From NCBI GenBank assembly GCA_019456305.1, contig VRUD01000006.1, positions 1 to 64,000 on the forward strand: a stretch of 64,000 bases of DNA, in the 5' to 3' direction. Position numbers and translations under genes: made by a program. A model generated the notes under the pieces. The model made no database searches and was not told the origin of the DNA. It saw only the letters and a list, made by a program, of their open reading frames with translations. Origin of the DNA: Cytophagales bacterium (lineage in GTDB: Bacteria; Bacteroidota; Bacteroidia; Cytophagales; VRUD01). Below are positions 24,785-34,635 of this stretch, one piece after another (positions within the stretch are counted from its first letter, which is position 1; each line of letters opens with the position of its first letter).

Positions 24785-26347
24785 TTAATCCTTAGCTTCA
24801 ATTTCCCTCATCAGTTCAGGCACTTCTTTGTACATCATCTTCTGTATCACGCGTTGCATCCACCACAGACAAAGAGCTGACAGCAGAAGCATAAACATCC
24901 AGCATGAGGTCCAAAGGCCGGTTCCTTTCAAAAGGTAACCAAATATCACAGGGCCGAAAAAGCCCCCTAACCCACCTAACAAGCCAACCATCCCGCCTAC
25001 TACACCAACTTCTTCAGGAAAATAGTCAGGAATGTGTTTATATACACCGGCTTTGCCTATACCCCAGATGCTGCCAATAATAATGGCGAGAATGGCAAAT
25101 ATCCAAACGTTCGCCTGGAACATGATATGTGTTTCCCCTTTCGCTAAAAGTTCTTTTCTCTTAACCTCCTGACCAACCTTTACTACAGGGATCTGCCACA
25201 TCTTTTTTACAGGGAAAATGTGGAATTCATCTAAATCCTCCTGAACCTCTGGCGGCCTTTGAATAATTAAATATTCCTTTTCTCCTACTTTTATTAGTGT
25301 TTCAGTAACTAAGGTTATTTTACCTTTTCCTTTAGCCATAACACCATTGCCGGGTGTTGAAACATCCATCTTGGGAACACTCATCATTAAGCAGATAATT
25401 ACGGATGATAGCAATACCCAATACATTACAGACCGGGCTCCCCATCTATCTGACATCCATCCGCCCAAAGCCCGGATCACACCTGACGGAAAGCTGAAAA
25501 GAGCAGCAAGAATACCGGCTGTAACCAACGGGAGGTAGTAAACATTTACAAAGTACGGAACAAGCCATTGGGAGAATGAAACGAACATCCCGAACACAAG
25601 GAAATAATATAATCCAAACCTCCATACCCTGATGTTTTTCAAAGGAGCTAACTGGCTTTTTAAAGTTTTTTGACTGGTCTCTGGTTTTTTATTAGTGGTA
25701 AATAGGAAAAATAATATTCCCGTTAGTAACAAAACGCTTGCATAAATTTGGGGTAAAGTTCTCCAGGCTTCCAGATCTGTTCCATTATCTGTTAAGTTAT
25801 TAAGGAGTGTTGGAGCAAAAAGAGTAGTTAATGCTGCTCCGGCATTTCCTGCACCAAAGATACCAAGAGCTGTTCCTTGCCAATTTTTGGGATACCAATA
25901 GGACGTATAAGCAATGCCAATGGCAAAGCTGATTCCTGTTAACCCAAAACCAAGGCTGCATAATGCAAAACTCGTAAAACTGTTAGCATAGGAAAGCAAA
26001 AACATTGGGATGGAGCAAAAAACCAATAAAAGCGAATAAACAGGCCTGCCGCCAAACCTGTCGGTAAGCAACCCTGCAGGCAACCTGAAAAGAGCTCCCG
26101 TTAATACGGGGATGCCCATTAACCATCCAATTTCCACAGGCCCCCAGTCAAAGACCTGGTTCTCAACCAGGAAGGTCACCAATACGCCATTCAACATCCA
26201 GCAGGCAAAGCATATAGTAAAGGCAAAGGTGTTGAAGAATAATATTTTATGGGCTTTAGGAGTTACTTGTGATTCCACTGTTACTGGTTTCTGGTTACTG
26301 GTTTCTGGTTTCTGGCTTCTGTACTTCGTTACAATAGCAGCCAGCAC
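24785..26347 (-). CDS. narK: NarK-type nitrate/nitrite transporter (MFS) with extra loop
   Basis: 520 aa, 12 membrane helices. It keeps nitrate-MFS signatures such as 'RLPAGLLTDRFGGRPVYS', 'SYWYPKNWQGTALGIFGAGNAGAAL' and 'GKAGVYKHIPDYFPEEVG'. Residues about 323-412 form a non-membrane insertion between helices, rich in Val/Lys/Glu and with a lipoyl-domain-like run ('VVKVGQEVKRKELLAKGE'). The N-terminal ~27 residues are encoded by a TACTGGTTTCTGG repeat, so the real start is uncertain. It follows narI by 13 bp in the nar operon. Confidence 0.88.
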   Translation of the reverse strand: MLAAIVTKYRSQKPETSNQKPVTVESQVTPKAHKILFFNTFAFTICFACWMLNGVLVTFLVENQVFDWGPVEIGWLMGIPVLTGALFRLPAGLLTDRFGGRPVYSLLLVFCSIPMFLLSYANSFTSFALCSLGFGLTGISFAIGIAYTSYWYPKNWQGTALGIFGAGNAGAALTTLFAPTLLNNLTDNGTDLEAWRTLPQIYASVLLLTGILFFLFTTNKKPETSQKTLKSQLAPLKNIRVWRFGLYYFLVFGMFVSFSQWLVPYFVNVYYLPLVTAGILAALFSFPSGVIRALGGWMSDRWGARSVMYWVLLSSVIICLMMSVPKMDVSTPGNGVMAKGKGKITLVTETLIKVGEKEYLIIQRPPEVQEDLDEFHIFPVKKMWQIPVVKVGQEVKRKELLAKGETHIMFQANVWIFAILAIIIGSIWGIGKAGVYKHIPDYFPEEVGVVGGMVGLLGGLGGFFGPVIFGYLLKGTGLWTSCWMFMLLLSALCLWWMQRVIQKMMYKEVPELMREIEAKD

Positions 26348-26360
26348 CCAGCTACCAGTA

Positions 26361-27089
26361 TCAGGTATTTTTAGGCTGTGTCATTGTCCATGCTGTTTTA
26401 GGGTTACGTACTTTCTTTCTTCCCCAATACCAAATTACAACCTGGTAGGAGCGCCATGCATAATTAATAGGCGGAACTAAAAAATGTACCAACCTTGAAA
26501 AAGGGATCAACAGTACGATCGTAAAAGCGCCTGCTATATGTAATTTTACAGGCCAGGGCATAGCGCTTACAGCTTCAATCTCTGGTTGTAACACAAAAAC
26601 TGAACGCAGATAAGGGGTAAGCACGGCAGCAAACCATGAAGATCCCCACCTGAGTCCATAAGCAATCCCCAGACCGGTAACTACCTCCAGAAGCAGCAGC
26701 AACAAGATCACTATATCCATATAATTGGAAACCACCTTCAGGCGGGGATGCGTAGTCCTCCGGATAATAAGATTTACCAATCCTGTCAATACGCTTATTG
26801 CAAAAATAAAGGCGGTTACTTCAAGTATGATCAAACGTAAGGGATGGCTGTTCCATGCCAGTACTCCCTGGGGGATTAAAAATGCAGTCAAATGCCCGAA
26901 AAAGAGAAACAGTATTCCCCAGTGAAACGGAATTGATCCCCAGAATAATCTCCTTCCCTCCAGGAATTGTGAGGATAAGGATGAAAATTTGAAACTTGTT
27001 GAGCGATACCTGTATATCGAGCCAACCAGAAAAACTGCCAAGGCTATGTAAGGTAGTGCAACAAAAAGAAAGTTGTCTATAGCATTCAT
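26361..27089 (-). CDS. narI: NarI, respiratory nitrate reductase gamma subunit (cytochrome b)
   Basis: 242 aa with about five membrane helices and His residues positioned as heme b ligands ('IPFHWGILFLFFGHLTAF', 'KLHIAGAFTIVLLIPFSRLVHF'). NarI takes electrons from quinol and passes them to NarH. Length and motifs are normal. It follows narJ by 18 bp. Confidence 0.93.
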   Translation of the reverse strand: MNAIDNFLFVALPYIALAVFLVGSIYRYRSTSFKFSSLSSQFLEGRRLFWGSIPFHWGILFLFFGHLTAFLIPQGVLAWNSHPLRLIILEVTAFIFAISVLTGLVNLIIRRTTHPRLKVVSNYMDIVILLLLLLEVVTGLGIAYGLRWGSSWFAAVLTPYLRSVFVLQPEIEAVSAMPWPVKLHIAGAFTIVLLIPFSRLVHFLVPPINYAWRSYQVVIWYWGRKKVRNPKTAWTMTQPKNT

Positions 27090-27107
27090 AATTTTAAAAA
27101 TTAATTG

Positions 27108-27767
27108 TTAATCAATTTCCATCTCGGTTCCTATAGATTTCAAAAAATCAGGAGTCTGCTCCGGTTTTAGGTCTATTTTAAAATCTTGCTGCAAAACTTT
27201 GTATAGCGCCAAAAGCGGCTTTTGATAAATAGCGCCATATTTTTCAGACCTTTCGATCAATGTTTTGTGGTGCCTTTTATATACTTTATTTTTTTCTTTT
27301 AATTTTTCAGGGTCAAATTCACCGATCATTTTTCTCAATGCATGTCCGACCACCTTATCTGCCAACTCTTCAACAAGCTCCTGTTTTTTCATTTTTGGAA
27401 GCAAACGCAACACATTAGGAAGATGATCAGACAGTTCATGATGGCAATCATTGCCAACCTCGTTGTGTTCCCTGTTTAGGTTCACAAGTAGTTCAGCGCG
27501 TTTATAATCATCTCCAAAGAGCAAATATCCTATGTCAAGCGTAGTAGTTGCCTGCACATCAAATGAACGGGTGAACAACTCTTCCATCTCTTTCAAGGTA
27601 GCTTTGGAAGTAAAATCCGTAAATCCTCTAAGCTCTGCACCTGCTGGCGGATAATGCTTATCAAGAAATTGCTGTATTTGTTTCACCCTTTCAGGGAAAG
27701 CCAAATCAGGATAATAAAATAAGCCTGCAAGTTTTTGGTAGTGATCAATTGATATTAATTGTTTCAT
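27108..27767 (-). CDS. narJ: NarJ, nitrate reductase assembly chaperone
   Basis: 219 aa. An all-helical protein with 'YQKLAGLFYYPDLAFPERVKQI' at the start and 'DDYKRAELLVNLNREHNEVGND...ELSDHLPNVLRLLPKM' in the middle, matching the NarJ/TorD-like chaperones that mature NarG by aiding Moco insertion. It has the canonical position between narH and narI. A TACTGGTTTCTGG repeat block separates it from narH. Confidence 0.88.
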   Translation of the reverse strand: MKQLISIDHYQKLAGLFYYPDLAFPERVKQIQQFLDKHYPPAGAELRGFTDFTSKATLKEMEELFTRSFDVQATTTLDIGYLLFGDDYKRAELLVNLNREHNEVGNDCHHELSDHLPNVLRLLPKMKKQELVEELADKVVGHALRKMIGEFDPEKLKEKNKVYKRHHKTLIERSEKYGAIYQKPLLALYKVLQQDFKIDLKPEQTPDFLKSIGTEMEID

Positions 27768-27768
27768 T

Positions 27769-27832
27769 GTTACTGGTTACTGGTTTCTGGTTTCTGGTTT
27801 CTGCATACTGCTTACTGCCTACTGCCTACTTT
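27769..27832. repeat. TACTGGTTTCTGG repeat block in the nar operon
   Basis: Tandem variants of TTACTGGTTTCTGG followed by TACTGCCTACTGCC fill the gap between narH and narJ. The same family codes for the N-terminus of the transporter ending at 26347. Confidence 0.8.
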
Positions 27833-27833
27833 T

Positions 27834-29384
27834 TCAAACTCCTCTTGCCGGTTTTTCCTTAAATCCAAATCCAACAGATCCTTTTGTATCGCCTGTAAAT
27901 TCAAGCATCTCTATTGCCTGTTCGCGATGGGCTGCAGGTATTACAAAGCGATCATCAAATTTTGCAAGTGATGTGAGGTAATAAATGTCATCAGCCGTTT
28001 CAGCAGTCAACCCTACATCTTTCAGAACCGTTTCCGCTTTTTCGTCAGAAATATCTCCTACGGTTTTTCGCCTGCGATGAATTCTCACGGCAAGTAGCTT
28101 TTTGAGAACATTTTTAATTTTATCTTCATCACCGGCACTAAATAAGCTTGCCATGTATTTTAACGGGAATCTTGCCTGTTCAATAGTTCCCCACAATTCC
28201 TGCGTACTGGTGTCATAAAGCCAGTTGTCATTCCAGAATTTGGCAATAGGGTCCATTTTCTTTGCCTGCTCAGTATTGTTTGCTTCGCTCAATGTTGCCA
28301 TGACCGGTAACATGGGCGGTACATAGAATAACATCGGCAGCGTTCGGAACTCAGGATGCAGGGGCAGCGCTAAACCCCACTTTTTTACAAACTTGTATAC
28401 AGGTGAATATTGGGCTGCTTTAATGGTAGAGTCAGCAACACCATTTTTCTTAGCTGCCTCAATCACCTTAGGATCAAATGGGTCTAAAAGTAGTTCTAAC
28501 TGACGATCAACGAGGTCCTTACAATCTTCAGAGGCAGTTTCCTGTATTTTATCAGCATCGTATAATATCACACCCAGGTACCTTATCCTCCCGACACAGG
28601 AATGCATACAGGCAGGTGCATACCCGGCTTCTATACGGGGATAACAAAGAATACATTTCTCTGATTTACCGGTATGCCAGTTGTAATATGTTTTTTTATA
28701 AGGGCAGGCAGTTATGCACATCCTCCAGGCACGGCAAACTTTTTGATTAATCAATACAACACCGTCCTCTCCTCTCTTGTAAATAGCTCCTGAAGGGCAG
28801 GAAGCTATACATGCAGGATTAAGACAATGGTTACAGATTCTCGGCAGGTAGAAGAATGCCATACGTTCCAGTTGGAACATTGCTTCACGTTCTGCCGGGG
28901 AAAGGTGTTTTAAATTGGGGTCATTACGCGCATAATCAGGAGTTCCGCTCAAGTCATCATCCCAGTTGGGGCCCATTTTAATATCAATTGGTTTACCCGT
29001 TATTAGGGATATGGGACGGGCCGTGGGCTGGTCGTCTTTTTCGGGAGACTCTATCAGGTCAAGATATTTATAGGTGAAGGGTTCATAATAATCATCTATC
29101 ACGGGCAGGTGTGGGTTATGGAATATGTTCAGCAGCCCCTTTTTCTTACCTGCTCCTTTAAGGCCAATACTGCCGTTTTTCTTTTCCCAGCCACCTTTAT
29201 AGATGTCCTGGTTCTCCCACTTTGTAGGATAGCCAGTGCCCGGTTTTGTTTCTACGTTGTTCCACCATTGGTATTCGGCTCCTTTCCTGTCTGTCCAGAT
29301 ATTTTTACAGGCAATTGAGCAGGTATGGCAGCCGATGCATTTGTCCAGGTGAAAGACCATTGATATTTGAGATCTGATGTCCAT
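27834..29384 (-). CDS. narH: NarH, nitrate reductase beta (Fe-S) subunit
   Basis: 516 aa with four Cys clusters: 'CIGCHTCSIACKNIW', 'CNHCLNPACIASCPSGA', 'CRAWRMCITACPYKK' and 'CILCYPRIEAG...CMHSC'. The Trp in CRAW in place of a Cys is the NarH hallmark that gives one 3Fe-4S cluster. It links NarI to NarG. Length is as usual. Confidence 0.95.
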   Translation of the reverse strand: MDIRSQISMVFHLDKCIGCHTCSIACKNIWTDRKGAEYQWWNNVETKPGTGYPTKWENQDIYKGGWEKKNGSIGLKGAGKKKGLLNIFHNPHLPVIDDYYEPFTYKYLDLIESPEKDDQPTARPISLITGKPIDIKMGPNWDDDLSGTPDYARNDPNLKHLSPAEREAMFQLERMAFFYLPRICNHCLNPACIASCPSGAIYKRGEDGVVLINQKVCRAWRMCITACPYKKTYYNWHTGKSEKCILCYPRIEAGYAPACMHSCVGRIRYLGVILYDADKIQETASEDCKDLVDRQLELLLDPFDPKVIEAAKKNGVADSTIKAAQYSPVYKFVKKWGLALPLHPEFRTLPMLFYVPPMLPVMATLSEANNTEQAKKMDPIAKFWNDNWLYDTSTQELWGTIEQARFPLKYMASLFSAGDEDKIKNVLKKLLAVRIHRRRKTVGDISDEKAETVLKDVGLTAETADDIYYLTSLAKFDDRFVIPAAHREQAIEMLEFTGDTKGSVGFGFKEKPARGV

Positions 29385-29392
29385 GATTATTT

Positions 29393-29479
29393 ACAATTTA
29401 GAATAATTAGATATTAGATATTATGTATTATGTATTGTCTATTGTCTATTGCCTCAACATAAATGTTGAGCTACTATGA
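29393..29479. other. Short AT-rich repeat gap between narH and narG
   Basis: Contains TTAGATATTAGATATTATGTATTATG-like tandem motifs, a TCTATTGTCTATTG run and CAACATaaATGTTG. No gene. Confidence 0.6.
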
Positions 29480-32400
29480 TCACCAAACCAACTTCTCCAT
29501 TTTCTTAACGATCACATGCGTATCCCGTTGGGGAGCCACAGGCCCCCAGTAATTAAAGTGATAGCTGAACTGCCCGTAACCTCCGCATAAATAATTGGGT
29601 TTCAGGTGGATGCGGGTAAAGCTGTTGTGCCCGCCTGCACGTTTATTACCCCTTACCTGCGATTTGGGTATCCCCACCGTTCTTTCAGGAACGTGATAAA
29701 CGATGCACACGCCTCGTGGTATCCTTGAACTCACTACCGCCCTGGTGCAATATACTCCGTGGTCATTATATACTTCCACCCAATCGTTGTCTTTAATGCC
29801 CAATTCTTCAGCGTCCACTTCACTGATCCAGCAGGGTTCGCAGCCTCTAGAGAGAGTGAGCATCCTCAGGTTTTCCATGTAAGTGGAATGGATATGCCAT
29901 TTACCGTGAGGGGTAAGGCAGTTGAGCACTTTTGCTTTCCCGTTTTTCAATGTTTCCCTGAACTCGCCATAAACTTCCGGTTTGGGGGATGGCTTGTAAG
30001 TAGGCAGGTGCTCACCATAGGCGATATACATTTCATGATCGAGGTAAAAATGCTGCCGTCCCGTTAATGTTCTCCAGGGAACCAATCTTTCTACATTATA
30101 AGTATAAGCAGCATAAGCCCTGCCGTCATTCATCAATCCTGACCAAAGCGGGGAAGTATTGTACCTTCTCGGCTGAGCCAGCAGGTCGGCATACCTGATT
30201 TTAACGTCCTTGCTTCCTTCTGCTAAATCTGCCAGCGCCATGCCGGTTTTCTTCTCCATGTTTTTGTAAGCCCTAACAGTCAATTCCCCATTGGTTAATG
30301 AAGATAAATGCAGTACAGCATTGCAAGCCCATTCGTCTTCTTCAATAGAAGGCAGGGTTTTTCCGTTAAACTTTCTCACGGGGAAATGGTTGGACTCTAT
30401 CATCTCATCATATTCCCCTTCGCACATATAATGGTTGCCATGTGCTCCAAGTCCTTTTTTCCTGATATTGTCTCCCAAAGTGATGTACTTCTCATATATT
30501 TGAGTATAATCCCTGTCAACTATTGCCAGCTTGTGCGTTGTTTTGCCGGGTATGGCTTCACACTCTCCTTTGTACCAGTCTTTAATTTCGGGCTGGGTTA
30601 TTTCATCTGCGGTATCATGTGCCAGGGGGGCTGAAATAATATCTTTCTGCGGCTCAGCAAGATGCTGTTTGGCAAGCTCACTGGTTACCTTGGCAAGAAG
30701 TTTAAAAATATCCCAGTCAGTCTTGGATTCCCAAACCGGGGCAACTGCCTGCCCTAAAGGATGAATGAATGAATGCAGGTCAGTGCTGTTCAGATCTGCT
30801 TTTTCATACCATGAAGCGGCAGGCAAGACAATATCAGAGTACAGTGCAGAGGAGTCCATACGGAAATTGAGATCCACTACAAGGTCCATCTTTCCTTTCG
30901 GAGCGACCTCGTGCCATTTCACTTCTTTGGTGTGCTCATCAGCATCTTTGGCAATAGCGTTGGAATGTGTGCCTAAATAATGTTTCAAACAATATTCATG
31001 TCCTTTCATACTTCCCATAATGGCATTTCCCCTCCAGATGTACCATACTCTTGGGAAGTTCTCTTCTGCCTCCGGGTCGCTTACGGAATATTTCAGCTTT
31101 TTTGATTTTAATTTTTCGAGCACATATTTTTTTATTCCCTCATCATCTTTTGCCCCGTTACTGATTGCCTCCTTGCACAGCTCAAGTGTATTTTGATTGA
31201 ATTGCGGATAAAAAGGCATCCATCCCATTCGCACCGATTGATAGATGGTGTCAGCCGTGTGCTGTTTTGTCCATTTATTATCGGGAACGGTATTATACTT
31301 TGAGAACTGCCCATCATACCGGTATTGGCAGGTGTTGATATAATGCCAGAGAGGTGCCTGCTGCAAACGGATCGTATCCAGCCAGTCCTTGGCAAAAGCA
31401 ATGCTGCTCCATGAATCCATCGGTGCCAGTTTTTCCTGTCCCACGTAGTGATTCAAGCCCCCTCCGTTTTTGCCTACACATCCGCTAAGCATCAGCGCCA
31501 TAGCTCCTGCACGATACATCAGGTTCTGGTGATACCAGTGGTTAATGCCTGCACCAACAATGATCATGCATTTGCCTTCTGTAATGTTGGCGGTATTTGC
31601 CCATTCCCTGGCAAATTGCAGGACGGTTTTGGAAGCAACCCCGGTAAATATCTCCTGCCAGGCGGGCGTGTAAGCAGCATCTTTGTCATTATAATCTTTT
31701 GGATAATCACCAGCCAGTCCCCTGTCCACACCGTATTGTGCCATGATCAAATCGTAAATGGTTGCAACGGGTATTTTTCCTTTGGTAGTTTCGATGTATT
31801 TAACGGGAACACCTCTGAGCGGGTGATTGTCTAAGCCAAATTCAGTGAATTCCGTTTGCAGCACTTCATCATTGTCATTTAAGAGCGTAAGTACAGGGTT
31901 ATAGGACTTATCGGTCTCACCATCTTCATGCTTCATATTCCATTTGCCGCCATTTTTATCCCACCTGAAGCCCATGCTTCCTTTAGGAATTACCAGTTTT
32001 CCGGTTTTCTCATCAATATTTAAAAATTTCCAGTCACCATTTTCTATATTTTTAAATTTTGATATAGTGTTTGCCCGAACCAGTCTGCCAGGCTTGAAAT
32101 GCTTGCCATCTTTTTCCAATTTAACCAGGTATGGACTATCGGTATATCTCTTTACATAATCAATAAAGTAAGGCGTTTGTTTTTCGTGATGGAATTCTTT
32201 CAATATGATGTGTGAAACAGCCATCCAAAACGCACCGTCACTTCCAGCATGCAAAGGCACCCATTGATCAGCGTATTTACACACCTGGCTGAAGTCTGGA
32301 GAGAAGACCACTGCCTTGGTCCCATTATGGCGTGATTCGGCAAAGAAGTGGCAGTCGGGAGTCCTCGTCATATTGAGGCATGCGCCCATATCGGCTATCA

Positions 32401-33094
32401 TCTTGGAGTTATACCAGTCGGCACTTTCGCACACATCGGTCTGCTCACCCCAAAGCTCGGGAAATGCAGTGGGCAGGTCGCAGTACCAGTCATAGAAACT
32501 TAGGCAAACTCCTCCAAATAACTGTAAAAACCTGGCGCCAGAAGCATAACTCATCATTGACATTGCAGGAATAGGCGAGAAACCGAACACCCTGTCAGGA
32601 CCATATTTTTTGGCGGTATAAATGTTTGCCGCTGCCATGATCTCCATAGCCTCCTCCCAGCTTGCTCTCCTAAAGCCGCCCTTACCTCTTGCTTTTTGGT
32701 ATGCTCTTCGTTTTGTGTCATTGTTTTGAAGGTTTTCCCATGCCTTCAGGGGATCGCCCACTTTTTCTTTCTCCTCCCTGTATGCATCAAGCAATGCACC
32801 TCTTATTAGAGGATATTTAATACGCAATGGGCTGTACAGATACCATGAATATGAGATACCTCTCTGGCAACCTCTGGGTTCATAGGGTGGGAGAGAACTT
32901 TCCAATAATGGATAGTCTAATTGCTGGGTCTCCCATACTACGATACCGTCTTTAACGTGTATTTGCCAGGAACAACCCCCGGTGCAGTTTACACCATGTG
33001 TGCTTCTGACAATCCTGTCGTGTTGAAAACGGTTCCTGTAAAATTCTTCCCATTCACGTGTTTGTGGCGATATAATGTCTTCTATCCAACTCAT
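29480..33094 (-). CDS. narG: NarG, respiratory nitrate reductase alpha subunit
   Basis: 1204 aa. The N-terminal His33-x3-Cys37-x3-Cys41-x34-Cys76 ligates the FS0 cluster. '[15 protein letters not shown]' contains the Asp ligand of Mo and is followed by '[16 protein letters not shown]'. It reduces nitrate to nitrite with bis-MGD. No twin-arginine signal is seen, so the catalytic side faces the cytoplasm, consistent with the need for NarK. Length is slightly below the E. coli enzyme. Followed by narH, narJ and narI; preceded by a diheme cytochrome. Confidence 0.96.
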   Translation of the reverse strand: MSWIEDIISPQTREWEEFYRNRFQHDRIVRSTHGVNCTGGCSWQIHVKDGIVVWETQQLDYPLLESSLPPYEPRGCQRGISYSWYLYSPLRIKYPLIRGALLDAYREEKEKVGDPLKAWENLQNNDTKRRAYQKARGKGGFRRASWEEAMEIMAAANIYTAKKYGPDRVFGFSPIPAMSMMSYASGARFLQLFGGVCLSFYDWYCDLPTAFPELWGEQTDVCESADWYNSKMIADMGACLNMTRTPDCHFFAESRHNGTKAVVFSPDFSQVCKYADQWVPLHAGSDGAFWMAVSHIILKEFHHEKQTPYFIDYVKRYTDSPYLVKLEKDGKHFKPGRLVRANTISKFKNIENGDWKFLNIDEKTGKLVIPKGSMGFRWDKNGGKWNMKHEDGETDKSYNPVLTLLNDNDEVLQTEFTEFGLDNHPLRGVPVKYIETTKGKIPVATIYDLIMAQYGVDRGLAGDYPKDYNDKDAAYTPAWQEIFTGVASKTVLQFAREWANTANITEGKCMIIVGAGINHWYHQNLMYRAGAMALMLSGCVGKNGGGLNHYVGQEKLAPMDSWSSIAFAKDWLDTIRLQQAPLWHYINTCQYRYDGQFSKYNTVPDNKWTKQHTADTIYQSVRMGWMPFYPQFNQNTLELCKEAISNGAKDDEGIKKYVLEKLKSKKLKYSVSDPEAEENFPRVWYIWRGNAIMGSMKGHEYCLKHYLGTHSNAIAKDADEHTKEVKWHEVAPKGKMDLVVDLNFRMDSSALYSDIVLPAASWYEKADLNSTDLHSFIHPLGQAVAPVWESKTDWDIFKLLAKVTSELAKQHLAEPQKDIISAPLAHDTADEITQPEIKDWYKGECEAIPGKTTHKLAIVDRDYTQIYEKYITLGDNIRKKGLGAHGNHYMCEGEYDEMIESNHFPVRKFNGKTLPSIEEDEWACNAVLHLSSLTNGELTVRAYKNMEKKTGMALADLAEGSKDVKIRYADLLAQPRRYNTSPLWSGLMNDGRAYAAYTYNVERLVPWRTLTGRQHFYLDHEMYIAYGEHLPTYKPSPKPEVYGEFRETLKNGKAKVLNCLTPHGKWHIHSTYMENLRMLTLSRGCEPCWISEVDAEELGIKDNDWVEVYNDHGVYCTRAVVSSRIPRGVCIVYHVPERTVGIPKSQVRGNKRAGGHNSFTRIHLKPNYLCGGYGQFSYHFNYWGPVAPQRDTHVIVKKMEKLVW

Positions 33095-33185
33095 TTTTAT
33101 TTACGATTTATGATTTTAGATATTGTTCTATTGTCTTTCGAGTTTCGAATTTCGAGTTTCGAGTTTCGAATATTGTCAACTGTTT

Positions 33186-34256
33186 TCAAATGTCAACTGA
33201 TTTAATTTGTCTCTCATAGATTTCGTGATTCACGCTTCTTTTTTTCCTGTTAAACCAGAAGAAATAAAAGAATCCTAACAGGGTGATCGCTCCGGGAATG
33301 CCTCCATAGAGCATCACCATACCATAATTCCTTGTGTGCTGGTAAATATGTTGTTCATCGGCATATTTTAAGAATCCTGATATATCTAATATCTCCTGTT
33401 CTGTTAACCGGTTATTTCGATATGCCTGCTTCATAACAAGGAATGGAGTGTTGTTCAATATTGCTTTTACTCCTGCTTCATTCAACCTTGAAAAAGCTGT
33501 TGTCAGATCTTTTGCCAGAACACCTCCTGCAAGGATGGCATCATTCTTTATATGATGACAGGAATTGCAAGAGGGGCCACCGTTTTTAAAACGGTTTATT
33601 CCCACAAAAAGATTTTGTCCGTTTAGGATATTTGCTTCAGTGATCTCTACAGCGGGTTGTTCTTTTTTTTCTTTTGCTACCTTTTTTAAATAATAGGTTA
33701 ATGAATCAGTTTCCTGATCTTTTATTTCGCCTGTTTGTTTGGCTATTGCTTCGGTGGGCGCTTCTTCGAAACTTTGACTGATGATATAGCCGATGATTAT
33801 TTTTATTTCCTCATCAGAGATGCCCGGATCGGGCATTGTTATTTTATTGAATTCCTCAAAAAGGGCAACAGCATCAGCATCTCCGCTTTTGATCATAGTT
33901 TGAGACGATCTTACAAAATTGACGATCCATTCTTCTGTATGCCTTTTATGGACGTTGGCCAAATCAGGACCAACCAGTTTTCCTTCATTGACTGTATGGC
34001 AGGCGGAACAATAATCTTTGAATAGCGTTTCACCCTGATCCTGAGCTAATGGAGTAAAGGGAGACAGGTTTCCGAAAGTTAGAGTTGGCAGCGGCAGCAG
34101 CAGGAGGCAGGACTGCCAACTGCCGCTGCCTACTGCTGCTTGTTTGTATAGATATGCCTGTCCTGAAGAGCCTGTCCCGACAAGTCGTGAAAGTGAAGGG
34201 ATCCCAGCAAATATTATACAGATCAATAAGCTGGCACGCATTAAAATTTTCTTCAT
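33186..34256 (-). CDS. Diheme c-type cytochrome, first gene of the nar operon
   Basis: 356 aa. Two heme sites: CSACH (83-87) and CNSCH (230-234). One C-terminal membrane helix (about 313-335) is followed by a basic tail. The first heme domain is a paralogue of the cytochrome at 9656. A cytochrome gene heading nar clusters is known in Thermus (narC), where it acts in electron transfer; similarity of role is inference. The leader is odd: residues about 33-60 between the signal core and the heme domain are encoded by a GGCAG-rich inverted repeat. The promoter has two Fnr-like boxes. Confidence 0.85.
   Translation of the reverse strand: MKKILMRASLLICIIFAGIPSLSRLVGTGSSGQAYLYKQAAVGSGSWQSCLLLLPLPTLTFGNLSPFTPLAQDQGETLFKDYCSACHTVNEGKLVGPDLANVHKRHTEEWIVNFVRSSQTMIKSGDADAVALFEEFNKITMPDPGISDEEIKIIIGYIISQSFEEAPTEAIAKQTGEIKDQETDSLTYYLKKVAKEKKEQPAVEITEANILNGQNLFVGINRFKNGGPSCNSCHHIKNDAILAGGVLAKDLTTAFSRLNEAGVKAILNNTPFLVMKQAYRNNRLTEQEILDISGFLKYADEQHIYQHTRNYGMVMLYGGIPGAITLLGFFYFFWFNRKKRSVNHEIYERQIKSVDI
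34082..34140. repeat. GGCAG-family inverted repeat inside the diheme cytochrome gene
   Basis: GTTGGCAGCGGCAGCAGCAGG and CTGCCAACTGCCGCTGCC are inverted partners, read in frame within the leader of the cytochrome. The same family lies after moaE at 8398. Confidence 0.8.
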
Positions 34257-34283
34257 GATGAATGAATTTTAATAAATCATGCC

Positions 34284-34349
34284 CAAAGGTTGCCTGTATT
34301 GATCCTCTAAAAAATGATTTTTGTCAGGAGTTATATATGATCTTTGTCA
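34284..34349 (-). promoter_or_regulatory. nar operon promoter with two Fnr-like boxes
   Basis: On the minus strand AACCTTTG (34291-34284) is one base off the -7 box. TGAT-TTTT-GTCA (34315-34326) is centred 36.5 bp from its last G, about -42.5. A second box TGAT-CTTT-GTCA (34338-34349) lies 23 bp further upstream, about two helical turns. Confidence 0.65.
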
Positions 34350-34387
34350 GGTTTTGATTTAAGGGGTAAAACTTTTTAAATCTCTTT

Positions 34388-34417
34388 TTGCATAGTAAAA
34401 TATAAACCGTATCTTTG
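34388..34417 (+). promoter_or_regulatory. Promoter upstream of the PKS gene
   Basis: TTG (34388-34390), 19 bp, TATCTTTG (34410-34417): a good Bacteroidota promoter. It lies about 220 bp before the PKS start and about 60 bp from the divergent nar boxes, but has no Fnr-like site at the 36.5-bp distance. Confidence 0.6.
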
Positions 34418-34470
34418 CACTCCATTTTGCATAAAGAACATAACTTCGTAAATTGATTAAAAAAATAATT

Positions 34471-34549
34471 CACCGCAAAGGCGCTATGACGCAAAGAAAA
34501 AAATAGAAATAATAAATTTTAAACTTTGCGTCATAGCGTCTTTGCGGTG
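34471..34549. repeat. 26-bp inverted repeat in the PKS leader
   Basis: Arms CACCGCAAAGGCGCTATGAC... (34471-34496) and 34524-34549, with one mismatch. Transcribed, it would form a long hairpin between promoter and start codon. Same CTTTGCG family as 21586-21668. Confidence 0.9.
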
Positions 34550-34635
34550 AAAATTATTGAAATTCCGATACAATTAATTACCATATATTTTAACTAAGTT
34601 TACAATACGAATTACTTCTATTTAACCTGGTCTAT

